Assembly: GCF_001718195.1 (NCBI RefSeq)
Contig: NZ_MCNV01000013.1
Coordinates: 124,001 to 188,000 of the forward strand
Length of the DNA: 64,000 nt
Source: Paraburkholderia nodosa
Lineage (GTDB): Bacteria > Pseudomonadota > Gammaproteobacteria > Burkholderiales > Burkholderiaceae
Direction: 5' to 3'
In this document: piece by piece, positions 50,042 to 58,307 of the stretch
Layout of the letters: each line of letters begins with the position of its first letter
How positions within the stretch are numbered: the stretch's first letter is position 1
The notes under the pieces: model-generated
Databases searched by the model: none
What the model was told of the DNA's origin: nothing
What the model saw: the letters and a program-made list of their open reading frames with translations, nothing else
Translations under genes and position numbers: made by a program

Positions 50042-51193
50042 GTGACACGCAGAATCGGCATCATCGGCGCCAACTGGAGCCTGAAAGTGCACGGCAGCGC
50101 CTGGCGGCTGCTGCGGGATGTGGAGGTGGCGGCGGTCTGCACCGCGCACCGCGAGACCGCCGAAGCGGCGGCGCAGGCATTCGGCGTGCCGCGCGCGTAT
50201 TGGAACGTCGCCGATCTCGTCGCCGATCCGACGCTCGACATCATCGATGTCGGCAGCAGGCCTGCATATCGCTACGACATGGTCATGGCTGCGCTCAACG
50301 CCGGCAAACACGTGTATGACGCGCTGCCCTTTGCGGTCGATACGGAGCATGCCGTTGCGCAGAGCGAACTCGCGGCGAAGAAAGGATTGGTTGGGGTCGT
50401 CGATGCACAGTTTCGTTGGGTGCCCGCAGCGATGCACATGCAGGCGCTGATCGCAGAAGGGTTCCTCGGCGAACCGCTCGGATTCAATTTTCAGCTGCTT
50501 CAGCCGCTGCGCAACCACGATGGTTTCATCTATCCCCACGCGTCCTATCCCGGCGGCGGCGTCTCGCCCTACAAGTGGCTTGCCGATGCGCAAAGCGGTG
50601 GCAGCGCATGGCGCAATTTCGGCAGCCACATGGTGCTGCTGCTCATGCCGCTGCTCGGGCGGGTGAAGGCGGCCGCCGGTTCGGACACAACGGGCCTCAA
50701 GCAATGGCGCCTGCCGGACGGCAGCGTATTCACGCCGGACACCGCCGATCTCGGCTGTAGCGTGCTGCGCATGGAAAACGGCGCGCTAGGCACGGTCCAG
50801 ACGAGTTGGGCCGTGGCCGACGGTCCGGGCATTCGCGCAGAACTTTGGGGAACGAAAGGACGCCTGCTCTATGTCGATCCCACGTTTGGCGATGGGGTTT
50901 CGTCGCGTCTTTACGCGGGAAAGCCGGAGCCATTCGAATTCGGTACTGCGGCAGGCGAGTGGCTCGAAACGCCCGCACGCTATTTCGAGGTGCCTGGAAC
51001 TGGGTTCTCGAAGGAGAACGCGCCTTCGTATATGGTGTCGATGGGATGGATGTTTCACGACATGCTCCAGGCCATCGAGCAAAAACGGGCACCGTCACCC
51101 AGCTTCGAGGAAGCCACGCACGCGCACCGGGTGGTGGAGGCGGTGATCGAATCCGGCCGTAGCGGGCGGTGGATCGAGATCGGCGGTCGTTGA
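50042..51193 (+). CDS. Gfo/Idh/MocA-family oxidoreductase
   Basis: A 383-residue NAD(P)-dependent dehydrogenase. The N-terminal Rossmann domain starts RRIGIIGANWSLKVHG, and the AGKHVYDALPFAVD motif lies in the EKP position near residue 88; the catalytic Lys of EKP is replaced (ALPFA), so the mechanism is atypical. The C-terminal alpha/beta domain has GSAWRNFGSHMVLLL with a catalytic-type His near 192. GTG 50042 follows ggag; GTG 49997 would give translational overlap. Members usually oxidise sugars, inositols or related polyols; in this setting a hydroxylated ring is possible. Confidence 0.83.
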   Translation: MTRRIGIIGANWSLKVHGSAWRLLRDVEVAAVCTAHRETAEAAAQAFGVPRAYWNVADLVADPTLDIIDVGSRPAYRYDMVMAALNAGKHVYDALPFAVDTEHAVAQSELAAKKGLVGVVDAQFRWVPAAMHMQALIAEGFLGEPLGFNFQLLQPLRNHDGFIYPHASYPGGGVSPYKWLADAQSGGSAWRNFGSHMVLLLMPLLGRVKAAAGSDTTGLKQWRLPDGSVFTPDTADLGCSVLRMENGALGTVQTSWAVADGPGIRAELWGTKGRLLYVDPTFGDGVSSRLYAGKPEPFEFGTAAGEWLETPARYFEVPGTGFSKENAPSYMVSMGWMFHDMLQAIEQKRAPSPSFEEATHAHRVVEAVIESGRSGRWIEIGGR

Positions 51194-51237
51194 GGTTCGC
51201 GGGGACAGCGCGGTCGCTGTTCCAGCCACCTTCTCCT

Positions 51238-51622
51238 TCACTCCAGCAGGGCGTCGCGCAACCGATGTAGTTGAGACGGGTCGAGTCGGGCAGCGCTTCG
51301 AGGTTACGCTCGACCGAGCCGTGGCTGGCGGCCATCGCCGAGAAACCTCATCGAGATAGAGCGCATCGGCGCCGGCTACAACATCGATCATCGACGCATC
51401 GAGTGCTGCACCGAAATGGATGGCCATCGCTTGCGCAGCGGATTCGTGCAAGAGTCCATTGCGTGTGCTCCTCAGATAATCACGATAGATCGTATCGCGC
51501 GAGACGCCCAGCGCATGGAGCATGATGGCTATCCGAAATCCAGTCCGGTCTTTGGCCGCCGTGCAGTGGAAAATGACGGGCAGACACCGACCTCCATTTA
51601 CCATGAGTCTTGGCCGAGGCAA
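51238..51622 (-). pseudogene. Remnant of a protein-tyrosine/serine phosphatase
   Basis: The minus strand encodes VIFHCTAAKDRTGFRIAIML, the loop of the Tyr/Ser phosphatase (Y_phosphatase3) family with Ala in place of a usual Gly, then VSRDTIYRDYLRST and DASMIDVVAGADALYLDE. The reading then needs a frame change near 51345 (AASHGSVERNLE) and another near 51275 to end in LHRLRDALLE, stop at 51238. The N-terminal half is also missing. Two shifts and the truncation make it non-functional. It lies between the Gfo/Idh gene and badI and seems unrelated to the pathway. Confidence 0.75.
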
Positions 51623-51725
51623 TGAGCGTTTACGGGTGCCTCACTATCGACGTACACGCGCGAAAATTGAAATGAGGTGGGCTGGCGACGGCAGGCAGGC
51701 GCGTCGCCGCATTTTTTGCTTCGTC

Positions 51726-52502
51726 TTATTTCACGTACTTGCGGAACTCCGGCTTGCGCTTTTCGCGGAACGCATTGCCGCCTTCCTTGGACTCGTCGGT
51801 TTCGTAATACATTGCGAGCGCTTGCATTGCGAACGCACCGATGCCGCGAATATTCTCGGTATCGATATTGAACGATCGCTTCGCCAGCGCGATGGCCGTG
51901 GGGCTCATCTGCAGAATCTCGTCGCACCACTTTTTCGTTTCGGCATCGAGTTGCTCGGGGGGCACGACTGCGTTGATGAGACCCCAGTCGAGTGCCTCTT
52001 TCGCGCTGTATTTGCGGCACATGTACCAGATTTCCCGTGCGCGCTTCTCGCCGATGATGCGCGCGAGGTACGCGGTGCCGAAACCCGGATCGACCGAACC
52101 GACCTTCGGGCCGACCTGGCCGAAGATCGCGGTTTCGGAAGCGATCGCGAGGTCGCAGATCGTCACGAGCACGTTGCCGCCGCCGATCGCGTAGCCGTTC
52201 ACGCGTGCGATCACCGGCTTCGGAATGTCGCGGATAATGCTTTGCAGTTCCTCGATCGGCAGGCCCACGGTGCCGCGGCCGTTGTAGCCGTCGCCGGACT
52301 GGTCGCCGCCGGTGCAGAACGCCTTTTCGCCGGCGCCGGTGAGCACCACGACGCCGATGTCCTTGTTCCATCCCGCGAGACCGAAGGCCTTGATCAGTTC
52401 TTCACAGGTGTTGGCGTTGAACGCGTTATAGACGTTGGGGCGATTGATGGTGATCGTCGCGACGCCATCCGCTTCCTTGTAGATAATGTCCCTGAATTCC
52501 AT
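51726..52502 (-). CDS. badI: 2-ketocyclohexanecarboxyl-CoA hydrolase (BadI homologue)
   Basis: A 258-residue crotonase-fold C-C hydrolase that follows the Rhodopseudomonas BadI sequence as I recall it almost block by block: NRPNVYNAFNANTCEELIKAF, AFCTGGDQS, DGRGTVGLP-like NGRGTVGLPIEEL, NGYAIGGGNVLVTICDLAIAS, FGQVGPKVGSVDPGFGTAYLAR, EIWYMCRKYS, and FREKRKPEFRKYVK. BadI and MenB share the GGDQ motif and the glycine-rich oxyanion region. It opens a 2-oxocyclohexane-carboxyl-CoA ring to a pimeloyl-CoA-type dicarboxylate. It is the last gene of the operon ACAD, MaoC, CaiB, BadH, BadI. A substituted ring is likely, because the rest of the cluster handles branched substrates. Confidence 0.88.
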   Translation of the reverse strand: MEFRDIIYKEADGVATITINRPNVYNAFNANTCEELIKAFGLAGWNKDIGVVVLTGAGEKAFCTGGDQSGDGYNGRGTVGLPIEELQSIIRDIPKPVIARVNGYAIGGGNVLVTICDLAIASETAIFGQVGPKVGSVDPGFGTAYLARIIGEKRAREIWYMCRKYSAKEALDWGLINAVVPPEQLDAETKKWCDEILQMSPTAIALAKRSFNIDTENIRGIGAFAMQALAMYYETDESKEGGNAFREKRKPEFRKYVK

Positions 52503-52544
52503 GTCGTATTCCGATGTTGTTTATTGAGCAGGTTCGAGACGCGG

Positions 52545-53309
52545 TTAGCCGGCCATCGTCAGGCCGCCAGACACGCTGATGACCTGGCCGCTGATGAAAG
52601 CGGCGTCGTCGCTCGCGAGGAAGGCAACCGTGCCGGGGATATCGCCCGGTTCGCCCATGCGGCCGAAAGGCACGGCCTTCACGAGCGCCGCCTTGATGCG
52701 CTCGCCTTTCTCACCTTGCGCGAGGTTGTCGAGCAGCGGGGTCGCGGTGGGGCCGGGGCACACGACGTTGACGGGAATATGCTGGCGCGCCATTTCGCGC
52801 GCCATGGTTTTCGTGAACGCGATGAGACCGCCTTTGCAGAACGAATAGACGGCTTCCATCGAGGAGCCCACGCGTCCCGCATCGGACGAGATGTTCACGA
52901 CGCGGCCACGGCCGCGCTCAGCCATGCGGCGCAACACGGCGTGGTGCATATTCAGCGGGCCGTACAGGTTGATCGCGACGACCTTGTCCCAGAACGGCTT
53001 CTCCGTTTGCAGGAAGAACGAACCCATGTCCCAGCCCGCGTTGTTGACGAGGACCTCAATCGGACCGAGGTCTTCCTCGACTTTGGCCACCGCGGCATGC
53101 ACGCCTTCGTGATCCGTGATGTCGACACGGTACGCACGCGCCTTGCCACCCGCCGCCTCGATTTCTGCCGCGACACGTGCTGCGCCTTCTTCGTTCAGAT
53201 CGAACAGCGCGACGGTCGAGCCTTCCTCGCCGAATCGCTTGCTGATGGCGGTTCCGATCCCGCCCGCGGCGCCGGTTACGATGACGACCTTCTCCTTGAG
53301 CCCCTTCAT
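52545..53309 (-). CDS. badH: 2-hydroxycyclohexanecarboxyl-CoA dehydrogenase (BadH homologue)
   Basis: A 254-residue SDR with TGAAGGIG near residue 12, the segment VNNAGWDMGSFF near 88, AINLYGPLNMHHAVL near 112, the Ser-Asp pair NISSDAGRVGSSMEAVYSFCKGG (catalytic Tyr and Lys), VNVVCPGPTATPLLDN and the end GQVISVSGGLTMAG. These stretches match the BadH enzyme of alicyclic acid degradation. It oxidises the ring 2-hydroxyl of a cyclohexane-carboxyl-CoA to the ketone that BadI then hydrolyses. ATG 53309 has a gga-rich site. It is 42 bp from badI. The pair is the strongest clue to a cyclohexane ring in this pathway. Confidence 0.88.
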   Translation of the reverse strand: MKGLKEKVVIVTGAAGGIGTAISKRFGEEGSTVALFDLNEEGAARVAAEIEAAGGKARAYRVDITDHEGVHAAVAKVEEDLGPIEVLVNNAGWDMGSFFLQTEKPFWDKVVAINLYGPLNMHHAVLRRMAERGRGRVVNISSDAGRVGSSMEAVYSFCKGGLIAFTKTMAREMARQHIPVNVVCPGPTATPLLDNLAQGEKGERIKAALVKAVPFGRMGEPGDIPGTVAFLASDDAAFISGQVISVSGGLTMAG

Positions 53310-53348
53310 TGGTTCCCCTCCGTGATGTGCGAGGCGCGTTCGCGCCAG

Positions 53349-54602
53349 TTAGTCTTTGCTCAACGCTTCCGTAACGGCTTGGCCTTTTCCCGTGGCACGG
53401 GCGACGAGCGCGCTGGCTTCGCTTGCGCTATAGCCCGCTTCGATCAGGACTTCGATGCTGTGCTCGCCGAGATTCGGCGGCAGATAGCGAACGTTGCCGG
53501 GCGACTCGGAGAAATGCACCGGGATCGAGGTCATGACCATGTCGCCTTCGGTCGGGTGATCGAAGCGCTGGAAGAAGCCGGTTTCCTTGACGTACGCGTC
53601 GTGCATCAGGTCTTTCAGGTCGCGCACGGGACCGTGCGGAACGTCCGCCAAGGCAAAAATGGCGTTCCATTCAGCCGTGGTCTTATTGCGGATGGCGTCG
53701 CCAACGATGCGGTACAACTCGTTGATGTTGCGCATGCGCTCGGTCATGTGGCAAAAGCGCGGGTCATCCAGCAGATGCGCCGCATCGATCGCGCACAGCA
53801 CGCGGCGCCATTGCTCGTTGTTCACCGCAAGCAGGCAGATATGGCCGTCCTTCGTCGCATACGGGCGGCGATACGGCGAGAACATGCGCGGATAGCCGAG
53901 GCCCGTGCCGTCATTGGAGCCCAGCGCGCCTTCCCAGAGATGCTCGAAAAGATTGAACTGCAGCATCGTTTCGAACATCGGCACATGGACGAGCTGACCG
54001 AGGCCGGTACGCTCGCGGTGATAGAGCGCCATGCCAATTGAGGAGGCCAGCACGTAACCGCAGAACTTGTCGACGATCACGGTGGGGAAGTAGCGCGGCG
54101 AGCCGTCAGCGTCACGGTTCATCGCGGCAATGCCGGTTTCGCCCTGGATCACGTCGTCGAAGGCGGGGCGATCCTTGTAGGGGCCGTCGATGCGGTAGCC
54201 GGCGCCCGACGCGTAGACGATGCGCGGGTTGCGCGCCCGTACGGCTTCGTAGCCGATGCCGAGCCGTTCGGCGGCGCTCGGACGCATGCTGTGCACGATG
54301 ACGTCGGCCGATTCGACAAGCTTGAGCAGCGCTTCGCGGCACTCGGCCTGTTTGAGGTTCAGGATCACGCTCCGCTTGTTGCGGTTCATGATCGTATAGA
54401 ACACGGCCATGTCGGGATTGCGGCCGGGGCCGTTCTTGCGGTTCTGGTCGCCTTCGGGCGGTTCGATCTTGATGACGTCCGCACCCATGTCGCCGAGCAG
54501 CTGTGTGGCGACCGGACCGAGCACGTTGATGGTCAGGTCGATCACGCGCACACCGGCTAACGGGCCCGTGGCCCGTTCGAGGGGTTGTTGTGGATTTTCC
54601 AT
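53349..54602 (-). CDS. CaiB/BaiF family CoA-transferase
   Basis: A 417-residue class III CoA-transferase. The N-terminal RVIDLTINVLGPVATQLLGDMGADVIKIEPPEGD is typical, and VIVDKFCGYVL holds Asp178, in the place of the CoA-anchoring aspartate of formyl-CoA transferase. It moves CoA between acyl-CoA and a free acid. In the bad pathway the first step is a ligase, so this enzyme could activate the acid at the expense of another CoA ester and save ATP. It lies between MaoC (2 bp spacing) and badH. The donor and acceptor are not evident. Confidence 0.87.
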   Translation of the reverse strand: MENPQQPLERATGPLAGVRVIDLTINVLGPVATQLLGDMGADVIKIEPPEGDQNRKNGPGRNPDMAVFYTIMNRNKRSVILNLKQAECREALLKLVESADVIVHSMRPSAAERLGIGYEAVRARNPRIVYASGAGYRIDGPYKDRPAFDDVIQGETGIAAMNRDADGSPRYFPTVIVDKFCGYVLASSIGMALYHRERTGLGQLVHVPMFETMLQFNLFEHLWEGALGSNDGTGLGYPRMFSPYRRPYATKDGHICLLAVNNEQWRRVLCAIDAAHLLDDPRFCHMTERMRNINELYRIVGDAIRNKTTAEWNAIFALADVPHGPVRDLKDLMHDAYVKETGFFQRFDHPTEGDMVMTSIPVHFSESPGNVRYLPPNLGEHSIEVLIEAGYSASEASALVARATGKGQAVTEALSKD

Positions 54603-54604
54603 GC

Positions 54605-55081
54605 TCAGGCCTTGTATTCTTTGCCCTTCACGAGTCTGAGCGGCGTGTACACCATCACTTCCGTGCCGTCCTGCTTGATCACGCGATTACGCGTGCGTAC
54701 GAGACCCAGTCCTGGACGCCCGTTGCTGGGCCGGCATTCGATGACTTCGCATTCCACATGAATCGTGTCGCCCACGTAGGTGGGACCCTTGATATCCAGC
54801 TCCATGTTGAGGAACGCGAAGCCGACGCCCTGCATGGTGGCCTGCGTGAGCAGCCCCTCCATGAGCGTAAACACGAGTGCTCCCGGCGCGACGCGTCCCT
54901 TGATCGCGGACTGCTCCCTTAGAAACTCTGTGTTGGTAAACAGCACTTCCAGCATGCCAGTCACCGATACGAAATTCACGACGTCCGTTTCGGTGACTGT
55001 GCGGCCCACGGTCTTGAACTTGCGTCCAACGGGCAGGTCCTCCCAGTGGATACCCAAACCAACCGTTTCGACTTCTTCCAT
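54605..55081 (-). CDS. MaoC-like protein lacking the hydratase dyad
   Basis: A 158-residue hot-dog-fold protein. The family frame is clear: GRTVTETDVVNFVSVTG at residues 26-42 and APGALVFTLMEGLL near 65-78, GPTYVGDTIHVECEV near 99-113. Active R-specific hydratases carry Asp and His in a TGDxNPxH-type segment. Here it reads TGMLEVLFTN (41-50), with Met43 and Phe48 at those positions. It may be a subunit of a heteromeric hydratase, or a scaffold. It lies between an acyl-CoA dehydrogenase and a CoA-transferase, spaced by 48 and 2 bp. Confidence 0.82.
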   Translation of the reverse strand: MEEVETVGLGIHWEDLPVGRKFKTVGRTVTETDVVNFVSVTGMLEVLFTNTEFLREQSAIKGRVAPGALVFTLMEGLLTQATMQGVGFAFLNMELDIKGPTYVGDTIHVECEVIECRPSNGRPGLGLVRTRNRVIKQDGTEVMVYTPLRLVKGKEYKA

Positions 55082-55129
55082 TGCCTGTCCTCTGTTGTTG
55101 TCGCTCGCTTGTTAGCTCAACTGTCTTTT

Positions 55130-56293
55130 TCAGTTCTTCTTGATGCGGCCCAGCACGTTGTCCGCGACAATGTTGCGCTGGATTTGATTCGTGCCCTCAA
55201 TGATCTGAACAACTTTTGCGTCGCGGAAATACCGGTTTATCGGGTACTCGTTGGAGATGCCGGCAGCGCCAAAAAGCTGTACGGCGTCAGTCGCGACCTT
55301 CATGGCGACATCCGATGCGAACATCTTCGCCATCGCAGCCATTGGAGCGAGTTCGCGTCCGCTTACGCCCGCGTCGACGAGCGACGCGGTGCGGTAGACA
55401 AGTTGGCGCGCGGCTTCGGTCTGCGTGACCATGTCGGCAATCATCCAGCGCACACCCTGGAAGTTGCTGATGGTCTGGCCGAACGCTACGCGATCCTGAA
55501 TGAATTTGACGGCATGGTCGATCGCCCCCTGCGCAATGCCGACCGCGCGCGCGGCAACGATGGGGCGGCTCGTGTTGAGCGCTTCCATGGCCACCTTGAA
55601 TCCCTGGCCGCCTTCCGGCCCGAGACGGTCTTCCGCGCGAATGAAGGCGTCGTCGAAATAGAGGGGGCAAGACGCTACGCCTCGCGCGCCCATCTTGTCT
55701 TCTTCATTACCGATGGTGAGCCCGTGCGTGTTGCGATCGACGATAAAAAGATTGATCCCCAGCGGCTGCCCTTCCTCATCGAGCGTCTTTGCCGCGACGA
55801 GAATGAAGTCGGCAATATGCGAGTTCGTGCACCAGATTTTTGAGCCGTTGAGCACATAGCCGCCGTTCTTGCGGCGCGCTGTGGTGCGAATGCCGGATAC
55901 GTCGGAGCCGCTTTGAGATTCGGTAATCGAGAGCGCGCCGCGCAATTCGCCGGATGCGAGTCCGGGCAGAAGGCGTGCCTTCTGTTCGTCCGTGCCTCCT
56001 TCGAGAATGGCGCCAAAGGGCGTCCATTGCACGACCAGCAAATAGCCGGTGTTGTAGCAAACTCGCCCAAACTCCTCGACGGCGATACAGGCCGACATCA
56101 CACTGCCGGCGCCGCCATACGCTTCCGGAAACGGCAACGTGAAGAGGCCCAGTTCCTTAAGCAGTGCATACATGTCATGCGGATACTCGGCCGTACGGTC
56201 GATCTCGTCGGCGCGCGGTGCCACACGCTCCCTTGCGACGCGACGGATGAGATCGCGGATCTGAACCTGGTCGTCTGTTAGTTCGTATGTCAC
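55130..56293 (-). CDS. Acyl-CoA dehydrogenase
   Basis: A 387-residue acyl-CoA dehydrogenase of single-chain type. FAD and substrate motifs are ITESQSGSDVSGIRT near residue 125 and GSKIWCTNSHIADF near 155. The catalytic base Glu366 sits in IIEGTNQIQRN. RVAFGQTISNFQGVRWMIADM near 275 and the tetramer helix are also normal. In alicyclic degradation such an enzyme (AliB) forms cyclohex-1-ene-1-carboxyl-CoA, the step before hydration and BadH. It is the first gene of the badHI operon, directly behind the promoter with the shared operator (56405-56448). Confidence 0.9.
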   Translation of the reverse strand: MTYELTDDQVQIRDLIRRVARERVAPRADEIDRTAEYPHDMYALLKELGLFTLPFPEAYGGAGSVMSACIAVEEFGRVCYNTGYLLVVQWTPFGAILEGGTDEQKARLLPGLASGELRGALSITESQSGSDVSGIRTTARRKNGGYVLNGSKIWCTNSHIADFILVAAKTLDEEGQPLGINLFIVDRNTHGLTIGNEEDKMGARGVASCPLYFDDAFIRAEDRLGPEGGQGFKVAMEALNTSRPIVAARAVGIAQGAIDHAVKFIQDRVAFGQTISNFQGVRWMIADMVTQTEAARQLVYRTASLVDAGVSGRELAPMAAMAKMFASDVAMKVATDAVQLFGAAGISNEYPINRYFRDAKVVQIIEGTNQIQRNIVADNVLGRIKKN

Positions 56294-56404
56294 TTCGAGC
56301 TCTCTTACTGGCGGTTTTCCGGATCGGGCCAGGATTCGTCTTTCGGAGCGGGCCAGGTTGCCCCGCTGACCACTCCCGAATCACCCCGGTCTCTTCAAAA
56401 TGTT

Positions 56405-56448
56405 GAACAATGTTCGATAAAGTAAACGATGGATCAGGTGGCCGTCAA
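56405..56448 (-). promoter_or_regulatory. Regulon site h: promoter of the acyl-CoA dehydrogenase/badHI operon
   Basis: On the minus strand TTGACG (56448-56443), an 18-bp spacer and TACTTT (56424-56419) are followed after 3 bp by GAACATTGTTC (56415-56405). The gap 56294-56676 holds no gene, only this promoter and the one at 56552. Confidence 0.74.
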
Positions 56449-56551
56449 GCGCAGAAACCGGCTGGCGCGGGTTTGTCCGAGGTGCGTCCGGAATTTCGCC
56501 GGGATGTAGTGTCAGCCTTGTGGGGCGGGGCACGACAGGGCTTTCCCACCG

Positions 56552-56595
56552 TTGACAGCACGCTTCCGATGCGTTTAATATTTAGAACAGTGTTC
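56552..56595 (+). promoter_or_regulatory. Regulon site i: promoter of the 56677-64000 operon
   Basis: TTGACA (56552-56557), an 18-bp spacer and TAATAT (56576-56581) form a near-consensus sigma-70 promoter. After 3 bp comes GAACAGTGTTC (56585-56595), which overlaps the expected start of transcription, as a repressor site would. Confidence 0.78.
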
Positions 56596-56676
56596 GGTTA
56601 TTTGTTCCATTTTGGCCCGACATAGCGGCTCGATTCGCGGGAGCCCTAAGGCAAAAACGATTTGGAGGAGCGGGGA

Positions 56677-57042
56677 ATGGACTCTCTTTGTCCTGAAGTC
56701 GACTATCAGAAGTTTCTGGCCGAGGGCCGCTTGATGATCCAGCGCAGCCGCAGCAGCGGCCGCTATGTGTTCTATCCGCGCGTGGCCGAGCCGGTCACCG
56801 GGGCGCGCGATCTGGAATGGGTCGACGCGTGCGGGAAAGGCACGGTTTATTCCACCACGGTCGTGCGCCAGAAGTCGCCCACGCCGAGCTACAACGTCGC
56901 AGTGATCGATCTGGAAGAAGGTGTGCGCATGCTCAGCTGCGTTGAGGGCATCGAGCCGGAGGCCGTGCGCATTGGCATGCCCGTGCAGGCGAAGATCGTC
57001 TACCGGGGGGATGCGGCACTGCTCGTATTCGAACCAGCCTGA
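56677..57042 (+). CDS. DUF35/OB-fold protein, thiolase partner, without zinc ribbon
   Basis: A 121-residue OB-fold protein that accompanies SCP-x/Ltp-type thiolase-like enzymes. ATG 56677 follows ggagg by 8 bp. The usual zinc ribbon C-x2-C...C-x2-C is lost: residues 24 and 27 are Ser (QRSRSSGRY), and the second pair reads AEPV. The following DLEWVDACGKGTVYSTTVVRQ is the classic OB start. Such proteins bind the acyl-CoA and stabilise the partner; in the Ltp2 system they complete an aldolase. The thiolase-like gene follows after 60 bp. The operator at 56585 is 80 bp upstream. Confidence 0.83.
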   Translation: MDSLCPEVDYQKFLAEGRLMIQRSRSSGRYVFYPRVAEPVTGARDLEWVDACGKGTVYSTTVVRQKSPTPSYNVAVIDLEEGVRMLSCVEGIEPEAVRIGMPVQAKIVYRGDAALLVFEPA

Positions 57043-57102
57043 CGCCCGCTAACCCGCAACCGGCCGTCAAGAGCCGGTCGCACCTGATGAAAGGTAGATC
57101 GA

Positions 57103-58254
57103 ATGGAATTCAACTTGCGCGGGCGTACCGCACTGGTGGCAGGCGCCACTTATGGGATGGGGGAAGCACCTGGGTTGTCGTCGATGGACCTTGCTGCGCG
57201 CGCTTGCGTCGACGCGCTGGCCCAGGTAGGGCTCACGCCCGGCGATGTGGATGGCCTGTTCGTGTGCACGCCCGACGACATGCTCTCGGGTCTCACGTTT
57301 GCCGAGTACCTCGGTATTAACCCGAAGTTCACCGATAACAACCGAAGCGGCGGCTCGGCGTTCGAGATTTACGCACACACTGCGGCGATGGCGTTGTGTA
57401 CGGGCCAGATCGACGTCGCGCTGATCGCATATGGGAGCAACCAGCGCAGCGCGGCGGGCAAGCTCGTGCAGTCGTCGCGTCCCTCGCCGTGGGAGAGCCC
57501 GTACAAGCCGATGAATCCGGTCTCGTCTTATGCGCTCGCGGCGGCGCGGCATATGCACCAGTTCGGCACGAAGCGCGAACATCTGGCCGAGGTGGCCGTC
57601 GCCGCGCGCAAATGGGCGCAGCTCAATCCGGATGCGTACATGCGCACGCCCTTGTCGATCGATGACGTGATGGGCGCGCGTCTCGTATCCGACCCGCTTT
57701 CCGTGCGCGATTGCTGCCTCGTGACGGATGGCGCGGCGGCCGTCGTCATGGTGCGCGCCGACCGCGCACGCGATCTGACCGACAAGCCCGTCTATCTGCT
57801 CGGCGCGGCTTCGGCCACGTCACACCGCGAAATTGCGAGCATGCCCGATCTCACGGTGACGGCGGCCGCGCAATCGGGCCGGCGCGCGTATGAAATGGCG
57901 GGCGTGAAGGCAAGCGATATCGACGTCGCGATGCTGTACGACGCATTCACGATCAACACCATTCTGTTCCTGGAAGACCTCGGCTTCTGCCCCAAGGGCG
58001 AAGGCGGCCGCTTCGTCGCGGACGGGGCCATCGCGCCGGGCGGCCGGCTCGCGGTGAATACCAACGGCGGCGGGTTGTCCTGCGTTCACCCCGGCATGTA
58101 TGGGCTTTTCCTGATCGAAGAGTCGATGCGGCAGCTGACGGGGCGCGCCGGCGAACGCCAGATTCCCGGCGCGAAGCTGGCCATCGCACACGGCAACGGC
58201 GGCGTGCTCTCGAGCCAGGCCACGGTGATTCTCGGAACTGAGGAAACGCTGTAA
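57103..58254 (+). CDS. Thiolase-like protein of Ltp/SCP-x type
   Basis: A 383-residue protein of the thiolase superfamily. The segment DLAARACVDALAQVGLTPGDVDGLFVC is typical of Ltp proteins. The nucleophile cysteine is missing: the position reads NRSGGSAFEIYAHTAAMAL. The C-terminal motifs NGGGLSCVHPGMYGLFLI and AHGNGGVLSSQATVIL are retained. Ltp2-type homologues without this cysteine, together with DUF35 partners, carry out retro-aldol cleavage of 3-hydroxyacyl-CoA side chains, as in steroid degradation. An aldolase role is therefore likelier than thiolysis. It is coupled to the DUF35 gene and followed by three crotonases. Confidence 0.83.
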   Translation: MEFNLRGRTALVAGATYGMGEAPGLSSMDLAARACVDALAQVGLTPGDVDGLFVCTPDDMLSGLTFAEYLGINPKFTDNNRSGGSAFEIYAHTAAMALCTGQIDVALIAYGSNQRSAAGKLVQSSRPSPWESPYKPMNPVSSYALAAARHMHQFGTKREHLAEVAVAARKWAQLNPDAYMRTPLSIDDVMGARLVSDPLSVRDCCLVTDGAAAVVMVRADRARDLTDKPVYLLGAASATSHREIASMPDLTVTAAAQSGRRAYEMAGVKASDIDVAMLYDAFTINTILFLEDLGFCPKGEGGRFVADGAIAPGGRLAVNTNGGGLSCVHPGMYGLFLIEESMRQLTGRAGERQIPGAKLAIAHGNGGVLSSQATVILGTEETL

Positions 58255-58307
58255 GACACGGCGGCCGCACAGGCCACGGTCAACAGTGTTGCATGGGAGA
58301 CGGACAG

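Noticed and set aside
51522..54041. An 839-codon plus-strand open frame across badI, badH and the CoA-transferase
   Set aside because: It is the antisense of three clear genes with conserved motifs, so it is a GC-driven artefact despite its length.
56410..56625. 71-codon plus-strand frame in the gap with two regulon promoters
   Set aside because: No ribosome site or motif, and it overlaps the promoter and operator at 56552-56595.
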